DNA from: Maritimibacter sp.
GTDB lineage: Bacteria > Pseudomonadota > Alphaproteobacteria > Rhodobacterales > Rhodobacteraceae
Direction of reading: 5' to 3'
Length of the DNA: 64,000 nt
NCBI GenBank assembly: GCA_017792445.1
Contig: CP051232.1
Coordinates: forward strand, 3,260,001 to 3,324,000
Made by a program: the position numbers and the translations under genes. The number at the start of each line of letters is the position of its first letter. Positions within the stretch are counted from its first letter, which is position 1. Shown one piece after another: positions 17,445 to 25,891 of the stretch. The notes under the pieces are model-generated. The model saw only the letters and a list, made by a program, of their open reading frames with translations. It was not told where the DNA came from and searched no databases.

Positions 17445-17840
17445 GTGCCACACATCATCGTGGAGTACTCCGCGAACCTGGAAGAGGACGCCGATCTGGC
17501 GGGCCTCTGCAATGTGCTGCGCGCATGTGCGGCGGCACAGGAAATCTTCCCCGAAACCGGGGTCCGCGTCCGTGCAATCCGTTGTGATATCTACTCAATT
17601 GCCGACGGCGACCCCGAGAACGGTTTCATCGACATTTCGGTCCGGCTGCGCGAAGGGCGACCTTTGGACAAGCGCAAGGCGGCGACCGAAGCGATCTTCG
17701 AAGCGGCGAAGAATCACCTTGGCGATCTGGTGGATCGCCGGCCCATCATGCTGTCCCTCGAGATGCGCAACATCGACGCAGAACTAGCGCCGAAGTTGAA
17801 CACCGTCCGGGATTTCATCGAAAGGAAGAAGAATGGCTGA
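17445..17840 (+). CDS. hpaF: 5-carboxymethyl-2-hydroxymuconate delta-isomerase
   Basis: A 131-residue tautomerase-superfamily enzyme. It shifts a double bond of the ring-cleavage product after oxidation by HpaE, preparing it for decarboxylation. The start is GTG at 17445, with GGGAGGA upstream. The second codon is Pro, which becomes the N-terminal catalytic base once Met is removed (MPHIIVEYSANLE). First gene of the hpa operon. Its end overlaps hpaE by eight bases. Confidence 0.92.
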   Translation: MPHIIVEYSANLEEDADLAGLCNVLRACAAAQEIFPETGVRVRAIRCDIYSIADGDPENGFIDISVRLREGRPLDKRKAATEAIFEAAKNHLGDLVDRRPIMLSLEMRNIDAELAPKLNTVRDFIERKKNG

Positions 17841-19344
17841 GTTGCAAAATAATATTGCGCGGCTGGAAGAATACCTCGCGCCGTTCCGCGAAGGTATGGT
17901 GAGTAATTTAGTTAACGGTGAAGCAATTCCCGCAAAGTCCGGCGCGACGTTTGAAACAACGTCGCCCGTGGACGACAGCGTGATCGCCACCGTTGCGAAA
18001 GGCGGGGCCGAGGACATCGACGCCGCCGCGAAAGCCGCGAAGGATGCCTTCGCCGAGTGGCGCGACTTCCCGCTGGCCGAGCGCAAGAAGGTGCTGCACC
18101 GGATCGCCGACGCCATCGTCGACCGGGCCGAGGAAATCGCCTTCTGCGAATGCTGGGACACCGGGCAGGCGCTGCGGTTCATGTCGAAGGCGGCGCTGCG
18201 CGGGGCCGAGAACTTCCGCTTCTTCGCCGACCGTGCGCCGTCGGCGCGTGACGGGCAAAGCCTGCCGTCGCCGACGCTGATGAACGTCACCACCCGCGTT
18301 CCGATCGGGCCGGTGGGGGTCATCACCCCGTGGAACACGCCGTTCATGCTGTCCACGTGGAAGATCGCCCCGGCACTGGCGGCGGGCTGCACCGTGGTCC
18401 ACAAGCCGGCCGAGTTCTCGCCGGTCACCGCGCGCATCCTTGCCGAGATCGCGCTGGACGCCGGGCTTCCGGCGGGCGTGTGGAACGTGGTCAACGGCTT
18501 CGGCGAAGACGCAGGCCGCGCGCTGACGGAACACCCCGACATCAAGGCCATCGCTTTCGTCGGTGAATCCAAGACCGGCAGCATGATCATGAAACAGGGC
18601 GCCGACACGCTGAAGCGGGTGCATTTCGAACTGGGCGGCAAGAACCCCGTCGTGGTGTTCGACGACGCCGACCTCGACCGGGCGCTGGATGCGGCGATCT
18701 TCATGATCTACTCGCTGAACGGCGAACGCTGCACCTCGTCCTCGCGGTTGCTGGTGCAGTCCTCGGTCGCCGCCGAGTTCAAGGCCAAGCTGATCGAGCG
18801 GGTCAACAACATCAAGGTCGGCCACCCGCTGGACCCGGCGACCGAGGTTGGTCCGCTGATCCACAAGGTGCATCTCGACAAGGTGACCTCGTATTTCGAC
18901 ATCGCCAAGGCCGACGGCGCCACCATCGCGGCGGGCGGCGAGACCACCGGCGACAAGGGCTGCTTCGTGAAACCCACGCTGTTCACCGACGCCAAGCCCG
19001 ACATGCGCATCGCGCAGGAGGAAATCTTCGGCCCCGTCCTGACGATGATCGAATTCGACACCGAGGAAGAGGCGCTGGAGATCGCCAACGGCGTCGAATA
19101 CGGCCTGACCGGCTATGTCTGGACCAACGACCTGACCCGGGCGCTGCGGTTCACCAACAAGCTGGAAGCCGGGATGATCTGGGTGAACTCCGAGAACGTC
19201 CGCCACTTGCCCACGCCCTTCGGCGGCGTGAAGGCCAGCGGCATCGGGCGCGACGGCGGGGACTGGTCCTTTGAATTCTACATGGAGCAGAAGCACGTCG
19301 GCTTTGCGCTTGGGGATCACAAGATCCAGCGCCTTGGGGCCTGA
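17833..19344 (+). CDS. hpaE: 5-carboxymethyl-2-hydroxymuconate semialdehyde dehydrogenase
   Basis: A 503-residue aldehyde dehydrogenase that oxidises the ring-cleavage semialdehyde with NAD+. The catalytic base E266 lies in FELGGKNP, the nucleophile C300 in NGERCTSSSR, and the NAD-contacting lysine K191 in VVHKPAEFSP. Length and N-terminal region fit HpaE. It overlaps hpaF by eight bases, and two dioxygenase genes follow in the same direction, which fixes the pathway. Confidence 0.93.
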   Translation: MAELQNNIARLEEYLAPFREGMVSNLVNGEAIPAKSGATFETTSPVDDSVIATVAKGGAEDIDAAAKAAKDAFAEWRDFPLAERKKVLHRIADAIVDRAEEIAFCECWDTGQALRFMSKAALRGAENFRFFADRAPSARDGQSLPSPTLMNVTTRVPIGPVGVITPWNTPFMLSTWKIAPALAAGCTVVHKPAEFSPVTARILAEIALDAGLPAGVWNVVNGFGEDAGRALTEHPDIKAIAFVGESKTGSMIMKQGADTLKRVHFELGGKNPVVVFDDADLDRALDAAIFMIYSLNGERCTSSSRLLVQSSVAAEFKAKLIERVNNIKVGHPLDPATEVGPLIHKVHLDKVTSYFDIAKADGATIAAGGETTGDKGCFVKPTLFTDAKPDMRIAQEEIFGPVLTMIEFDTEEEALEIANGVEYGLTGYVWTNDLTRALRFTNKLEAGMIWVNSENVRHLPTPFGGVKASGIGRDGGDWSFEFYMEQKHVGFALGDHKIQRLGA

Positions 19345-19410
19345 CCACGAACTTGAAACAGGACCGGAGACGGGGAAACGCGCGAACGTTCCCTTTCAAG
19401 GAGGAGACCG

Positions 19411-20265
19411 ATGGGGGAAATCGTACTTGCGGCCAAGATGACCCACGTTCCGACAATGATCATGTCGGAACAGGACGGGCCGGTGCAGGGCAAACGGCAG
19501 GCGGCCATTGACGGGCACCGCGAGATCGCGCGCCGGGCGAAGGCGCTTGGCGCCGACACCGTGGTGATCTGCGACACGCACTGGGTGGTGAACGCGGGCT
19601 ATCACATCAACGCCAACGACCATTTCGAGGGGCTGTTCACATCGAACGAGTTCCCGCAGTTCATCCAGAACCTGCCGTATCGCTATGAAGGCAATCCGGC
19701 GCTGGGTGACGCCATCGCGGCGAAGGCGCAGGAAAAGGACGTCTACACGCTGTCGCATCACCTCGGCTCGCTGGAGCTGGAATACGGCACGCTGGTCCCG
19801 ATGCGCTTCATGAGCCGGGAACACGAGATGAAGGTCGTCTCGGTCGCGGCATGGTGCACGGTGCACAGCTACGAAAGCTCGCGCAAGCTGGGCGAGGCGA
19901 TCCGCGAGGCGGTGGACGAAAGCGATGCGAAGGTGCTTCTGGTCGCGTCCGGCTCGCTGTCGCACCGCATCTGGCCGAACGACGAATATGCCGCCAACAA
20001 CGGCACCTTCACCATCTCGAAAGAGTTCAACCGCCAGGTGGATCTGCACGTGCTGGAGCTTTGGAAGCGCGGCGAGTGGGACACCTTCATCAAGATGCTG
20101 CCCGAATATGCCGACTTCTGCTGCGGCGAGGGCTCGATGCACGACACCGTCATGATGCTGGGGGCCCTTGGCTGGGATTCCTACACCGGCAAGGGCGAGG
20201 TCGTGACCGAGTACTTCCCGTCGTCCGGCACCGGCCAGACCAACGTAATCCTGCCTGTTCAATGA
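19411..20265 (+). CDS. hpaD: 3,4-dihydroxyphenylacetate 2,3-dioxygenase, LigB-type (class III extradiol)
   Basis: A 284-residue non-haem iron enzyme that opens the homoprotocatechuate ring next to the hydroxyls. Expected metal ligands are H12 (MTHVP), H57 (CDTHWVV) and E240 (CCGEGSMHD). H185 in GSLSHR corresponds to the catalytic histidine of LigB. Length matches enterobacterial HpaD. AAGGAGGAG lies before the ATG. The next gene encodes an unrelated enzyme for the same reaction, so either the two are redundant or one has another catechol substrate. Confidence 0.88.
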   Translation: MGEIVLAAKMTHVPTMIMSEQDGPVQGKRQAAIDGHREIARRAKALGADTVVICDTHWVVNAGYHINANDHFEGLFTSNEFPQFIQNLPYRYEGNPALGDAIAAKAQEKDVYTLSHHLGSLELEYGTLVPMRFMSREHEMKVVSVAAWCTVHSYESSRKLGEAIREAVDESDAKVLLVASGSLSHRIWPNDEYAANNGTFTISKEFNRQVDLHVLELWKRGEWDTFIKMLPEYADFCCGEGSMHDTVMMLGALGWDSYTGKGEVVTEYFPSSGTGQTNVILPVQ

Positions 20266-20298
20266 GTTGCCCCGCTTCTGGGGCGAAGGAGGCCTGAC

Positions 20299-21279
20299 AT
20301 GCCCATTCCCGCACCGAACCTTTACCCGCCGTTCAACATCGTGCGCCTCAGCCACGTGGAACTGGTGGTCACCGACCTCGCAAAGTCGCGCGCCTTCTAC
20401 GTGGACACGCTCGGCCTTCAGGTGACGGACGAGACCGCCGATACCATCTGGCTGCGCGCGCTGGAGGAACGCGGCCACCATTGCATCGTGCTGAAGAAGG
20501 GCGACACCGCCTGCGCCCGCGATCTGTCGTTCAAGGTGTTCGACGACGAAAGCCTTGACCGGGCCGAGAAGTTCTTCACCGACAAGGGCCTGCCGGTGGA
20601 CTGGGTCGAGCGCCCGTACCAGTCGCGCACCTTCCGCACCCGCGACCCGCACGGCATCCCGCTGGAGTTTTACGCCCGGATGGACCGCCTGCCGCCGATC
20701 CACCAGCAGTACAAGCTGTACCGGGGCGTGAAGCCGCTGCGGATCGACCACTTCAACTGCTTCTCGCCCAACGTCGACGAAAGCGTGGCCTTCTACAACG
20801 AACTGGGCTTCCGGGTGACCGAGTACACCGAGGACGAGGACAGCGGCCACCTGTGGGCCGCGTGGTGCCACCGCAAGGGCGGCGTACACGACATGGCCTT
20901 CACCAACGGCTTGGGTCCGCGCCTGCACCACACGGCGTTCTGGGTGCCAACGCCCCTGAACATCATCGACCTCCTGGACCTGATGGCCACGACGGGCTGG
21001 GTGTCCAACATCGAACGCGGACCGGGCCGGCACGGCATCTCGAACGCGTTCTTCCTGTACATCCGCGACCCCGACGGCCACCGGATCGAGATCTACTGTT
21101 CCGACTACCAGACGGTCGACCCGGATCTGGAGCCGATCAAGTGGGACCTGAAGGACCCGCAGCGGCAGACCCTGTGGGGCGCGCCCGCGCCGCGCTCGTG
21201 GTTCGAGGAAGGCAGCGTGTTCGAGGGGGCCGAGGTGCGCCCGTCGCTGATGAAAGCCCAGCCGATCGTTGCGCCGTAA
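20299..21279 (+). CDS. 3,4-dihydroxyphenylacetate 2,3-dioxygenase, vicinal-oxygen-chelate type
   Basis: A 326-residue type I extradiol dioxygenase with two VOC modules, closely resembling the Brevibacterium Fe- and Arthrobacter Mn-dependent homoprotocatechuate dioxygenases. Likely metal ligands are H151 (RIDHFNCF), H210 or H211 (LHHTAFW) and E264 (HRIEIYC). H197 in GGVHDMA fits the conserved second-sphere acid/base histidine. The start has GAAGGAGG upstream. It lies 33 bases behind the LigB-type hpaD, in the same operon. Having both protein families adjacent for one pathway step is unusual. Confidence 0.88.
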   Translation: MPIPAPNLYPPFNIVRLSHVELVVTDLAKSRAFYVDTLGLQVTDETADTIWLRALEERGHHCIVLKKGDTACARDLSFKVFDDESLDRAEKFFTDKGLPVDWVERPYQSRTFRTRDPHGIPLEFYARMDRLPPIHQQYKLYRGVKPLRIDHFNCFSPNVDESVAFYNELGFRVTEYTEDEDSGHLWAAWCHRKGGVHDMAFTNGLGPRLHHTAFWVPTPLNIIDLLDLMATTGWVSNIERGPGRHGISNAFFLYIRDPDGHRIEIYCSDYQTVDPDLEPIKWDLKDPQRQTLWGAPAPRSWFEEGSVFEGAEVRPSLMKAQPIVAP

Positions 21280-21310
21280 GGGCAGGAAATTGACTTTCAT
21301 GCCTCCGGCG

Positions 21311-21333
21311 GAGGTATTTTTGAAGAGAAGAAG
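21311..21333 (+). repeat. GAGGTATTT-NN-AAGAGAAGAAG intergenic repeat, copy 2
   Basis: GAGGTATTTTTG then AAGAGAAGAAG, preceded by the short palindrome CCTCCGgCGGAGG (21302-21314). It sits between the VOC dioxygenase and hpaG. Its 3' end runs into GGAGGGGG, the ribosome-binding site of hpaG. Confidence 0.75.
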
Positions 21334-21345
21334 GAGGGGGCTTTG

Positions 21346-22200
21346 ATGAAGTTCTCAACGGTAAACGCGGGCGGCAAGGTGCTTTACGGTGCGGTCACCG
21401 AGGCCGGGTTCACGGCGGTGAACGACCTGTTCCCGGACTGGCCGACGCTGCGCGAGGTGGTCGAGGCCGGTGGCTTCGATGAGCTGGCCAAGGCGGCCGA
21501 GGCACGCGGCGAGACCCATGCGCTGTCCGAGGTGACATTCCTGCCGCCGGTGCCGGGGCCCGAAAAGATCATCTGCGTCGGCGTGAACTTTCCCGACCGG
21601 AACGCCGAGTACAAGGACGGGCAGGACGCGCCGCCGAACATGTCGCTGTTCCCGCGCTTTCCGCGGTCGTTCACCGGCCATGGCCAGCCGCTGATCCGCC
21701 CGCCGGAATCGCCGCAGCTGGATTACGAGGGCGAGATCGCCATCGTGATCGGCAAGGGCGGGCGGCGTATTCCCGAGGCGGAAGCCTATGACCACATCGC
21801 GGCGGTGACCCTGTGCAACGAGGGCACGATCCGCGACTGGGTGCGGCACGCGAAGTTTAATGTGACGCAGGGCAAGAACTGGGACAGCTCTGGCGCGCTG
21901 GGGCCGTGGCTGGTGCCCTTCACCGACAAGGCGCAACTGGCGGACGTCGAGATCGTGACCAAGGTCAACGGCGAGGTGCGCCAGCAGGATCGCACCGGCC
22001 GGATGCTGTTCCCGATCCCGCGCCAGATCGCCTATATCTCGACCTTCACCACGCTTGTGCCCGGCGACATCATCGTCACCGGTACGCCCACGGGCGCGGG
22101 CGCGCGGTTCGATCCGCCACGGTTCCTTGTGCCGGGCGACCAGATCGAGGTTTCGGTCGAGGGGATCGGTACGCTGGTCAACGGGGTCGCGGACGAATGA
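21346..22200 (+). CDS. hpaG: Fumarylacetoacetate-hydrolase-family 5-oxopent-3-ene-1,2,5-tricarboxylate decarboxylase
   Basis: A 284-residue FAH-fold enzyme. The metal-binding Glu-rich motif DYEGEIAIVIG lies near 125-135, and the substrate loop around ICVGVNFPDRNAEY near 75-90. The C-terminal TGTPTGAGARFDPP is typical. In the hpa pathway this fold decarboxylates the tricarboxylate made by HpaE; the gene order supports that assignment, though other FAH-family reactions look alike. It starts at the ATG at 21346 with GGAGGGGG in front and overlaps hpaH (ATGA). Confidence 0.85.
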   Translation: MKFSTVNAGGKVLYGAVTEAGFTAVNDLFPDWPTLREVVEAGGFDELAKAAEARGETHALSEVTFLPPVPGPEKIICVGVNFPDRNAEYKDGQDAPPNMSLFPRFPRSFTGHGQPLIRPPESPQLDYEGEIAIVIGKGGRRIPEAEAYDHIAAVTLCNEGTIRDWVRHAKFNVTQGKNWDSSGALGPWLVPFTDKAQLADVEIVTKVNGEVRQQDRTGRMLFPIPRQIAYISTFTTLVPGDIIVTGTPTGAGARFDPPRFLVPGDQIEVSVEGIGTLVNGVADE

Positions 22201-22994
22201 CGCCGGAAGAGATCGACGCCGCCGGGGCGGCCCTGTTCGAGGCGGAGCAGACGCGCCGCCAGATCGGCCTGCTGACGCTGGCCTATCCCGATATCGACAT
22301 GGACGACGCCTATGCCGTGCAGGCCGCGTTCTGCGCGCGGCGGGAAGCGGCGGGGGCGAAGGTCACCGGCTGGAAGATCGGGCTGACGTCCAAGGCGATG
22401 CAGCAGGCGCTGCAGATCGACACGCCGGACAGCGGCATCCTGTTCGACGACATGCATTTCGAGACCGGCGGCACCGTGCCCGCCGGTCATTTCATCCAGC
22501 CTCGGATCGAGGCGGAGATCGCCTTTGTGATGAAGTCCGACCTGTCGGGCGAGATCACCCGCGAGGACGTGCTGGCGGCGACGGACTATGTCGCGCCGAG
22601 CCTCGAGATCCTCGATACGCGGGTGCTGCGGGTCGACCCGGCGACGGGCGCGCCGCGCAAGATCTGCGACACGATCTCGGACAACGCCGCCAACGCGGGC
22701 ATCGTGCTGGGGGCCGAGCGGCATGCGCCGGACGCGGTGGACCTGCGTTGGGCCGGCGCCATCGTCACCCGCGACGGCGAGGTGGAGGAAACCGGGCTGG
22801 GCGCCGGGGTGCTGAACGATCCGGCGATGGGCATCGTCTGGCTTGTGCGGCGTCTGGCGCAGTACGGGCAGGGGATCGCGGCCGGGCAGGTGGTGCTGTC
22901 GGGCAGTTTCATCCGCCCCATCGAGGCGCCGCCGGGCTGTCAGGTCGCCGCGGACTTCGGCAGCTTCGGCAAGGTCGAGATCGCCTTCGGCTGA
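22197..22994 (+). CDS. hpaH: 2-oxo-hept-4-ene-1,7-dioate hydratase
   Basis: A 265-residue hydratase of the MhpD/HpaH family. It adds water to the decarboxylated, isomerised product before aldol cleavage. Seen motifs are VTGWKIGLTSKAMQQ, QPRIEAEIAFVM (metal-binding Glu residues) and the C-terminal DFGSFGKVEIAF. The ATG overlaps the hpaG stop. It is the last recognisable hpa gene here: the aldolase hpaI and the hydroxylase hpaBC are not in the window and must be elsewhere if the pathway is complete. Confidence 0.9.
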   Translation: MTPEEIDAAGAALFEAEQTRRQIGLLTLAYPDIDMDDAYAVQAAFCARREAAGAKVTGWKIGLTSKAMQQALQIDTPDSGILFDDMHFETGGTVPAGHFIQPRIEAEIAFVMKSDLSGEITREDVLAATDYVAPSLEILDTRVLRVDPATGAPRKICDTISDNAANAGIVLGAERHAPDAVDLRWAGAIVTRDGEVEETGLGAGVLNDPAMGIVWLVRRLAQYGQGIAAGQVVLSGSFIRPIEAPPGCQVAADFGSFGKVEIAFG

Positions 22995-23000
22995 TCGGGC

Positions 23001-23027
23001 CGCGCGGGCCGTGGACAGGCCCGCGCG
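23001..23027 (+). terminator. Strong hairpin after hpaH, possible end of the hpa operon
   Basis: Perfect 10-bp stem CGCGCGGGCC / GGCCCGCGCG with loop GTGGACA, beginning six bases after the hpaH stop. There is no U-tract, so a Rho-independent role is uncertain; it may instead protect the mRNA 3' end. Confidence 0.4.
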
Positions 23028-23067
23028 CGCGCCATAGGTTGCCCTGACGTCGCGCGAAGGGGGCCTC

Positions 23068-23670
23068 ATGGCGAAGCTGTTGATCTACTACGCTCATCCG
23101 GGCCAGCGCTTTTCCCGCGCGAACGCCGCGATGTGGGCGCGCGCGCAGACGGTAAAGGACGCGACCTGCGTCGATCTTTACGCCGAATACCCGCGCTTCG
23201 ATATCGACGTGGACCGGGAACAGCAGCGGCTGCTGGATCACGACGTCATCGTGTTCCAGTTCCCGGTGTTCTGGTATTCCACCCCGTCGCTTCTGAAAGA
23301 GTGGCAGGATCTGGTGCTGGAGCATGGCTTTGCCTACGGCCACGAGGGAACGCGTCTGGCGGGCAAGGCGATGCAGCTTGCCGTCACCACCGCCGGGCCC
23401 GAAACGGCCTATGCACCGGGCGGGCACAACCGCTATCCAATCCGCGACTACCTGCGTCCGCTGGAGCAGACAGCGTTCCTGTGCAATATGACTTTTCTTG
23501 CACCGCTGGTATTGTTCGGTGCTCTGAAGGCTGAAAATAGCGGACAAATCGAACAAAATGCAGAGACCTACGGCTGGTTGCTGGACGGTTTGTCGAGCGG
23601 GCGCGTGCCGGTGGAGGAGGCCGCGCCGGACGCGGTGCTGACCCACGAGACGCTGCGGGAAAGGGTCTGA
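23068..23670 (+). CDS. kefF: KefF-like NAD(P)H-dependent flavin oxidoreductase
   Basis: A 200-residue flavodoxin-fold quinone reductase. YYAHPGQRFSRAN near the start is the flavin phosphate region, QFPVFWYSTPSLLKEW the conserved core, and TTAGPETAYAPGGHN the third motif. KefF-type proteins bind and activate KefC potassium efflux and also reduce quinones. The stop is one base before the ATG of the antiporter gene, which supports that partnership. Confidence 0.88.
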   Translation: MAKLLIYYAHPGQRFSRANAAMWARAQTVKDATCVDLYAEYPRFDIDVDREQQRLLDHDVIVFQFPVFWYSTPSLLKEWQDLVLEHGFAYGHEGTRLAGKAMQLAVTTAGPETAYAPGGHNRYPIRDYLRPLEQTAFLCNMTFLAPLVLFGALKAENSGQIEQNAETYGWLLDGLSSGRVPVEEAAPDAVLTHETLRERV

Positions 23671-23671
23671 G

Positions 23672-25699
23672 ATGGATTTCCTGTCGCTCGCCTTCCTGTT
23701 CCTTGTCGCCGGCATGATCTCGGTGCCGCTGGCGTCGAAGTTCGGCCTTGGCTCGGTTCTGGGCTACCTGATCGCGGGGATCGCCCTAAGCCCGATCCTG
23801 AGCGCGTTCCGGGTCGACGTGGTCTCGCTTCAGCATTTCGCCGAGTTCGGCGTGGTGATGATGCTGTTTCTTGTCGGGCTCGAGCTGGAGCCAAAGATGC
23901 TGTGGCAGATGAAGGCGCGGCTTCTGGGACTGGGCGGGCTGCAGGTGGGCGTCACAACGCTGGCGGTCATGGGCATCGCGATGGCGCTGGGGCTGGAATG
24001 GTCCATCGCGCTGGGCCTTGGCCTGATCTTCGCGCTGAGTTCCACCGCAATCGTGCTGCAGACGCTGGGCGAGAAGGGGCTGATGCGGTCGGACGGGGGG
24101 CAGGCGAGTTTTTCGGTGCTGCTGTTCCAGGACATCGCGGTGATCCCGATGCTGGCGCTGATCCCGCTGCTGGCATCTCCGGCGCTGATGGACAGTTACG
24201 TGACGCCTTACGAACCGGTGGAGACCCAGCTTGAAGCGCCGGAAATCCCGATGGAGGACGGCGCGCAGGCCGAGGACGGGCATGCGGCGGGAGAGGATCA
24301 CGCGGGAGAGGATCACGCGGGCGAGGATCATGGCCCCGCCGCGCCCGGCTGGATCGACACCATCCCGGGCTGGAAGCGGGCGCTGCTGACGGTTGGGGCG
24401 ATCGCGCTGGTGGTGGTCGGCGGCTCGTGGCTGACGCCACGGCTGTTTCGCTACATCGCGCTGGCGCGGCTGCGCGAATTGTTCGTTGCGACGGCGCTGT
24501 GCATGGTGGTGGGCATCGCGCTGCTGATGAACCTTGTCGGCCTGTCGCCGGCCCTTGGGACGTTCCTTGCCGGCGTGGTGCTGGCCAACAGCGAATACCG
24601 GCACGAGCTGGAATCCGACGTCGATCCGTTCCGGGGCATGTTGCTGGGCCTGTTCTTCATGACGGTCGGCGCGGGGATCGATTTCGCCCTGCTGTGGGAC
24701 AGGCTGTTCACCATTGTCGGGCTGACGGTCGGTTTGATCGCGCTGAAGGCGGTGATCCTGCTGGCGCTGTCCTATCCGTTCCGGGTGACCGGTCCGAACC
24801 GCTGGCTGTTCGCGCTGGGACTGGCGCAGGCGGGGGAGTTCGGCTTTGTGCTGCTGAGTTTCACCACCTCGGTGCAGGTGGTGCCGCAGGCCATCGCGGA
24901 CGTCGCGTTGTTGGTGGTGGCGCTGTCGATGCTGCTGACCCCGGGGCTGTTCATCCTGTACGACCGGGTGATCGCGCCGCGGTTCTCGATCAGCGGCGAG
25001 CACGCAGCGGACGAGATCGACGAGGAAGCGCCGATCATCATCGCGGGCCACGGGCGCTGGGGCGGCATCGTGAACCGGCTGCTGCTGGGCGCGGGATACC
25101 GGACCGTGGTGCTGGACCACAGCTCGGCGCAACTGGAAATGCTGAGGGCGTTCGGGTTCAAGGTGTTCTTCGGCGATGCCTCGCGGCCCGACCTGCTGGT
25201 GGCGGCGGGGATCGAGCGGGCGAAGATGCTGGTGGTGGCGATCGACGACCGCGATCAGGCGACCGAGATCGTGCGGCACGTGCGCAAGCATCACCCGCAT
25301 GTCTACATCATCGCGCGGGCGCGGGACCGCAACCATGTCTACGAGCTGTGGGGCGCGGGCTGCCGCGACATCATCCGCGAGACCTTCGACAGCGGCGTGC
25401 GGGCCGGGCGGTCGGCGTTGGAGGCGCTGGGCGTCCACCCGTTCGACGCCGAGCGGATGGCGCGGGGCTTTGTCGACATCGACCGGCGCACGATGCGCGA
25501 ACTGGCGAACCTGTACGACCCCGAGATACCGACCCACCAGAACAAGCCCTATATCGAGCGCTCGCGCGCGCTTCGGGCCGAGACAGAGGCCGCGATGACC
25601 GGCGGCGGCACGGCCTATGACGCACGGATCGAGCGGGGCTGGGCGCCGCCCGTCGGGCGCGACGAACCCGAGGGCGATCCGGCGAAGGGGATCGAGTAA
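23672..25699 (+). CDS. KefB/KefC-type potassium:proton antiporter (CPA2) with TrkA-N domain
   Basis: A 675-residue membrane protein. A CPA2 transport domain of about 12 helices fills residues 1-440, and a NAD-binding TrkA-N/RCK domain follows (about 450-570, starting IIIAGHGRWGG). Within the membrane part a non-conserved loop (about 185-225) holds the pentapeptide AGEDH three times and is rich in Asp, Glu and His. KefC-type systems export K+ to acidify the cytoplasm during electrophile stress and are gated by glutathione adducts; that role is inferred. Paired with the KefF-like gene one base upstream. Confidence 0.9.
   Translation: MDFLSLAFLFLVAGMISVPLASKFGLGSVLGYLIAGIALSPILSAFRVDVVSLQHFAEFGVVMMLFLVGLELEPKMLWQMKARLLGLGGLQVGVTTLAVMGIAMALGLEWSIALGLGLIFALSSTAIVLQTLGEKGLMRSDGGQASFSVLLFQDIAVIPMLALIPLLASPALMDSYVTPYEPVETQLEAPEIPMEDGAQAEDGHAAGEDHAGEDHAGEDHGPAAPGWIDTIPGWKRALLTVGAIALVVVGGSWLTPRLFRYIALARLRELFVATALCMVVGIALLMNLVGLSPALGTFLAGVVLANSEYRHELESDVDPFRGMLLGLFFMTVGAGIDFALLWDRLFTIVGLTVGLIALKAVILLALSYPFRVTGPNRWLFALGLAQAGEFGFVLLSFTTSVQVVPQAIADVALLVVALSMLLTPGLFILYDRVIAPRFSISGEHAADEIDEEAPIIIAGHGRWGGIVNRLLLGAGYRTVVLDHSSAQLEMLRAFGFKVFFGDASRPDLLVAAGIERAKMLVVAIDDRDQATEIVRHVRKHHPHVYIIARARDRNHVYELWGAGCRDIIRETFDSGVRAGRSALEALGVHPFDAERMARGFVDIDRRTMRELANLYDPEIPTHQNKPYIERSRALRAETEAAMTGGGTAYDARIERGWAPPVGRDEPEGDPAKGIE
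24287..24331 (+). repeat. Three 15-bp tandem repeats encoding AGEDH inside the antiporter gene
   Basis: GCGGGAGAGGATCAC occurs twice exactly (24287-24301, 24302-24316) and once with two changes (24317-24331). The repeat is in frame and gives AGEDHAGEDHAGEDH in a probably exposed loop. Confidence 0.9.
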
Positions 25700-25736
25700 A
25701 CCGTGTGCCGCGCGGGCGGGGGATGGGGGCTCTGCT

Positions 25737-25807
25737 CCCCGTCGCACCGGAGGTGCGCATAAGGGATATAGACGGGGGGTCTGCCCCCGTCGCACCGGAG
25801 GTGCGAC
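25737..25807 (+). repeat. 21-bp direct repeat with nested hairpins between the antiporter and mnmH
   Basis: The 21-base segment beginning CCCCGTCGCACCGG and ending AGGTGCG occurs identically at 25737-25757 and 25785-25805. Each copy folds as CGCACC-GGA-GGTGCG. Between them GACGGGG and CCCCGTC can pair as well. This may act as a terminator for the kef pair, and it leads straight into the third copy of the GAGGTATTT repeat. Confidence 0.75.
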
Positions 25808-25810
25808 TCC

Positions 25811-25836
25811 CCCGAGGTATTTGGAAAGAGAAGAAG
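25811..25836 (+). repeat. GAGGTATTT-NN-AAGAGAAGAAG intergenic repeat, copy 3
   Basis: CCCGAGGTATTTGG then AAAGAGAAGAAG follows directly after a hairpin array, 55 bases before the mnmH start, in the direction of transcription. Confidence 0.75.
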
Positions 25837-25891
25837 CGGGGGCGGTTGCGGGGGTTTGCCGCGTGCTTTGGCTTGGATTAGAAGGGCCGTC

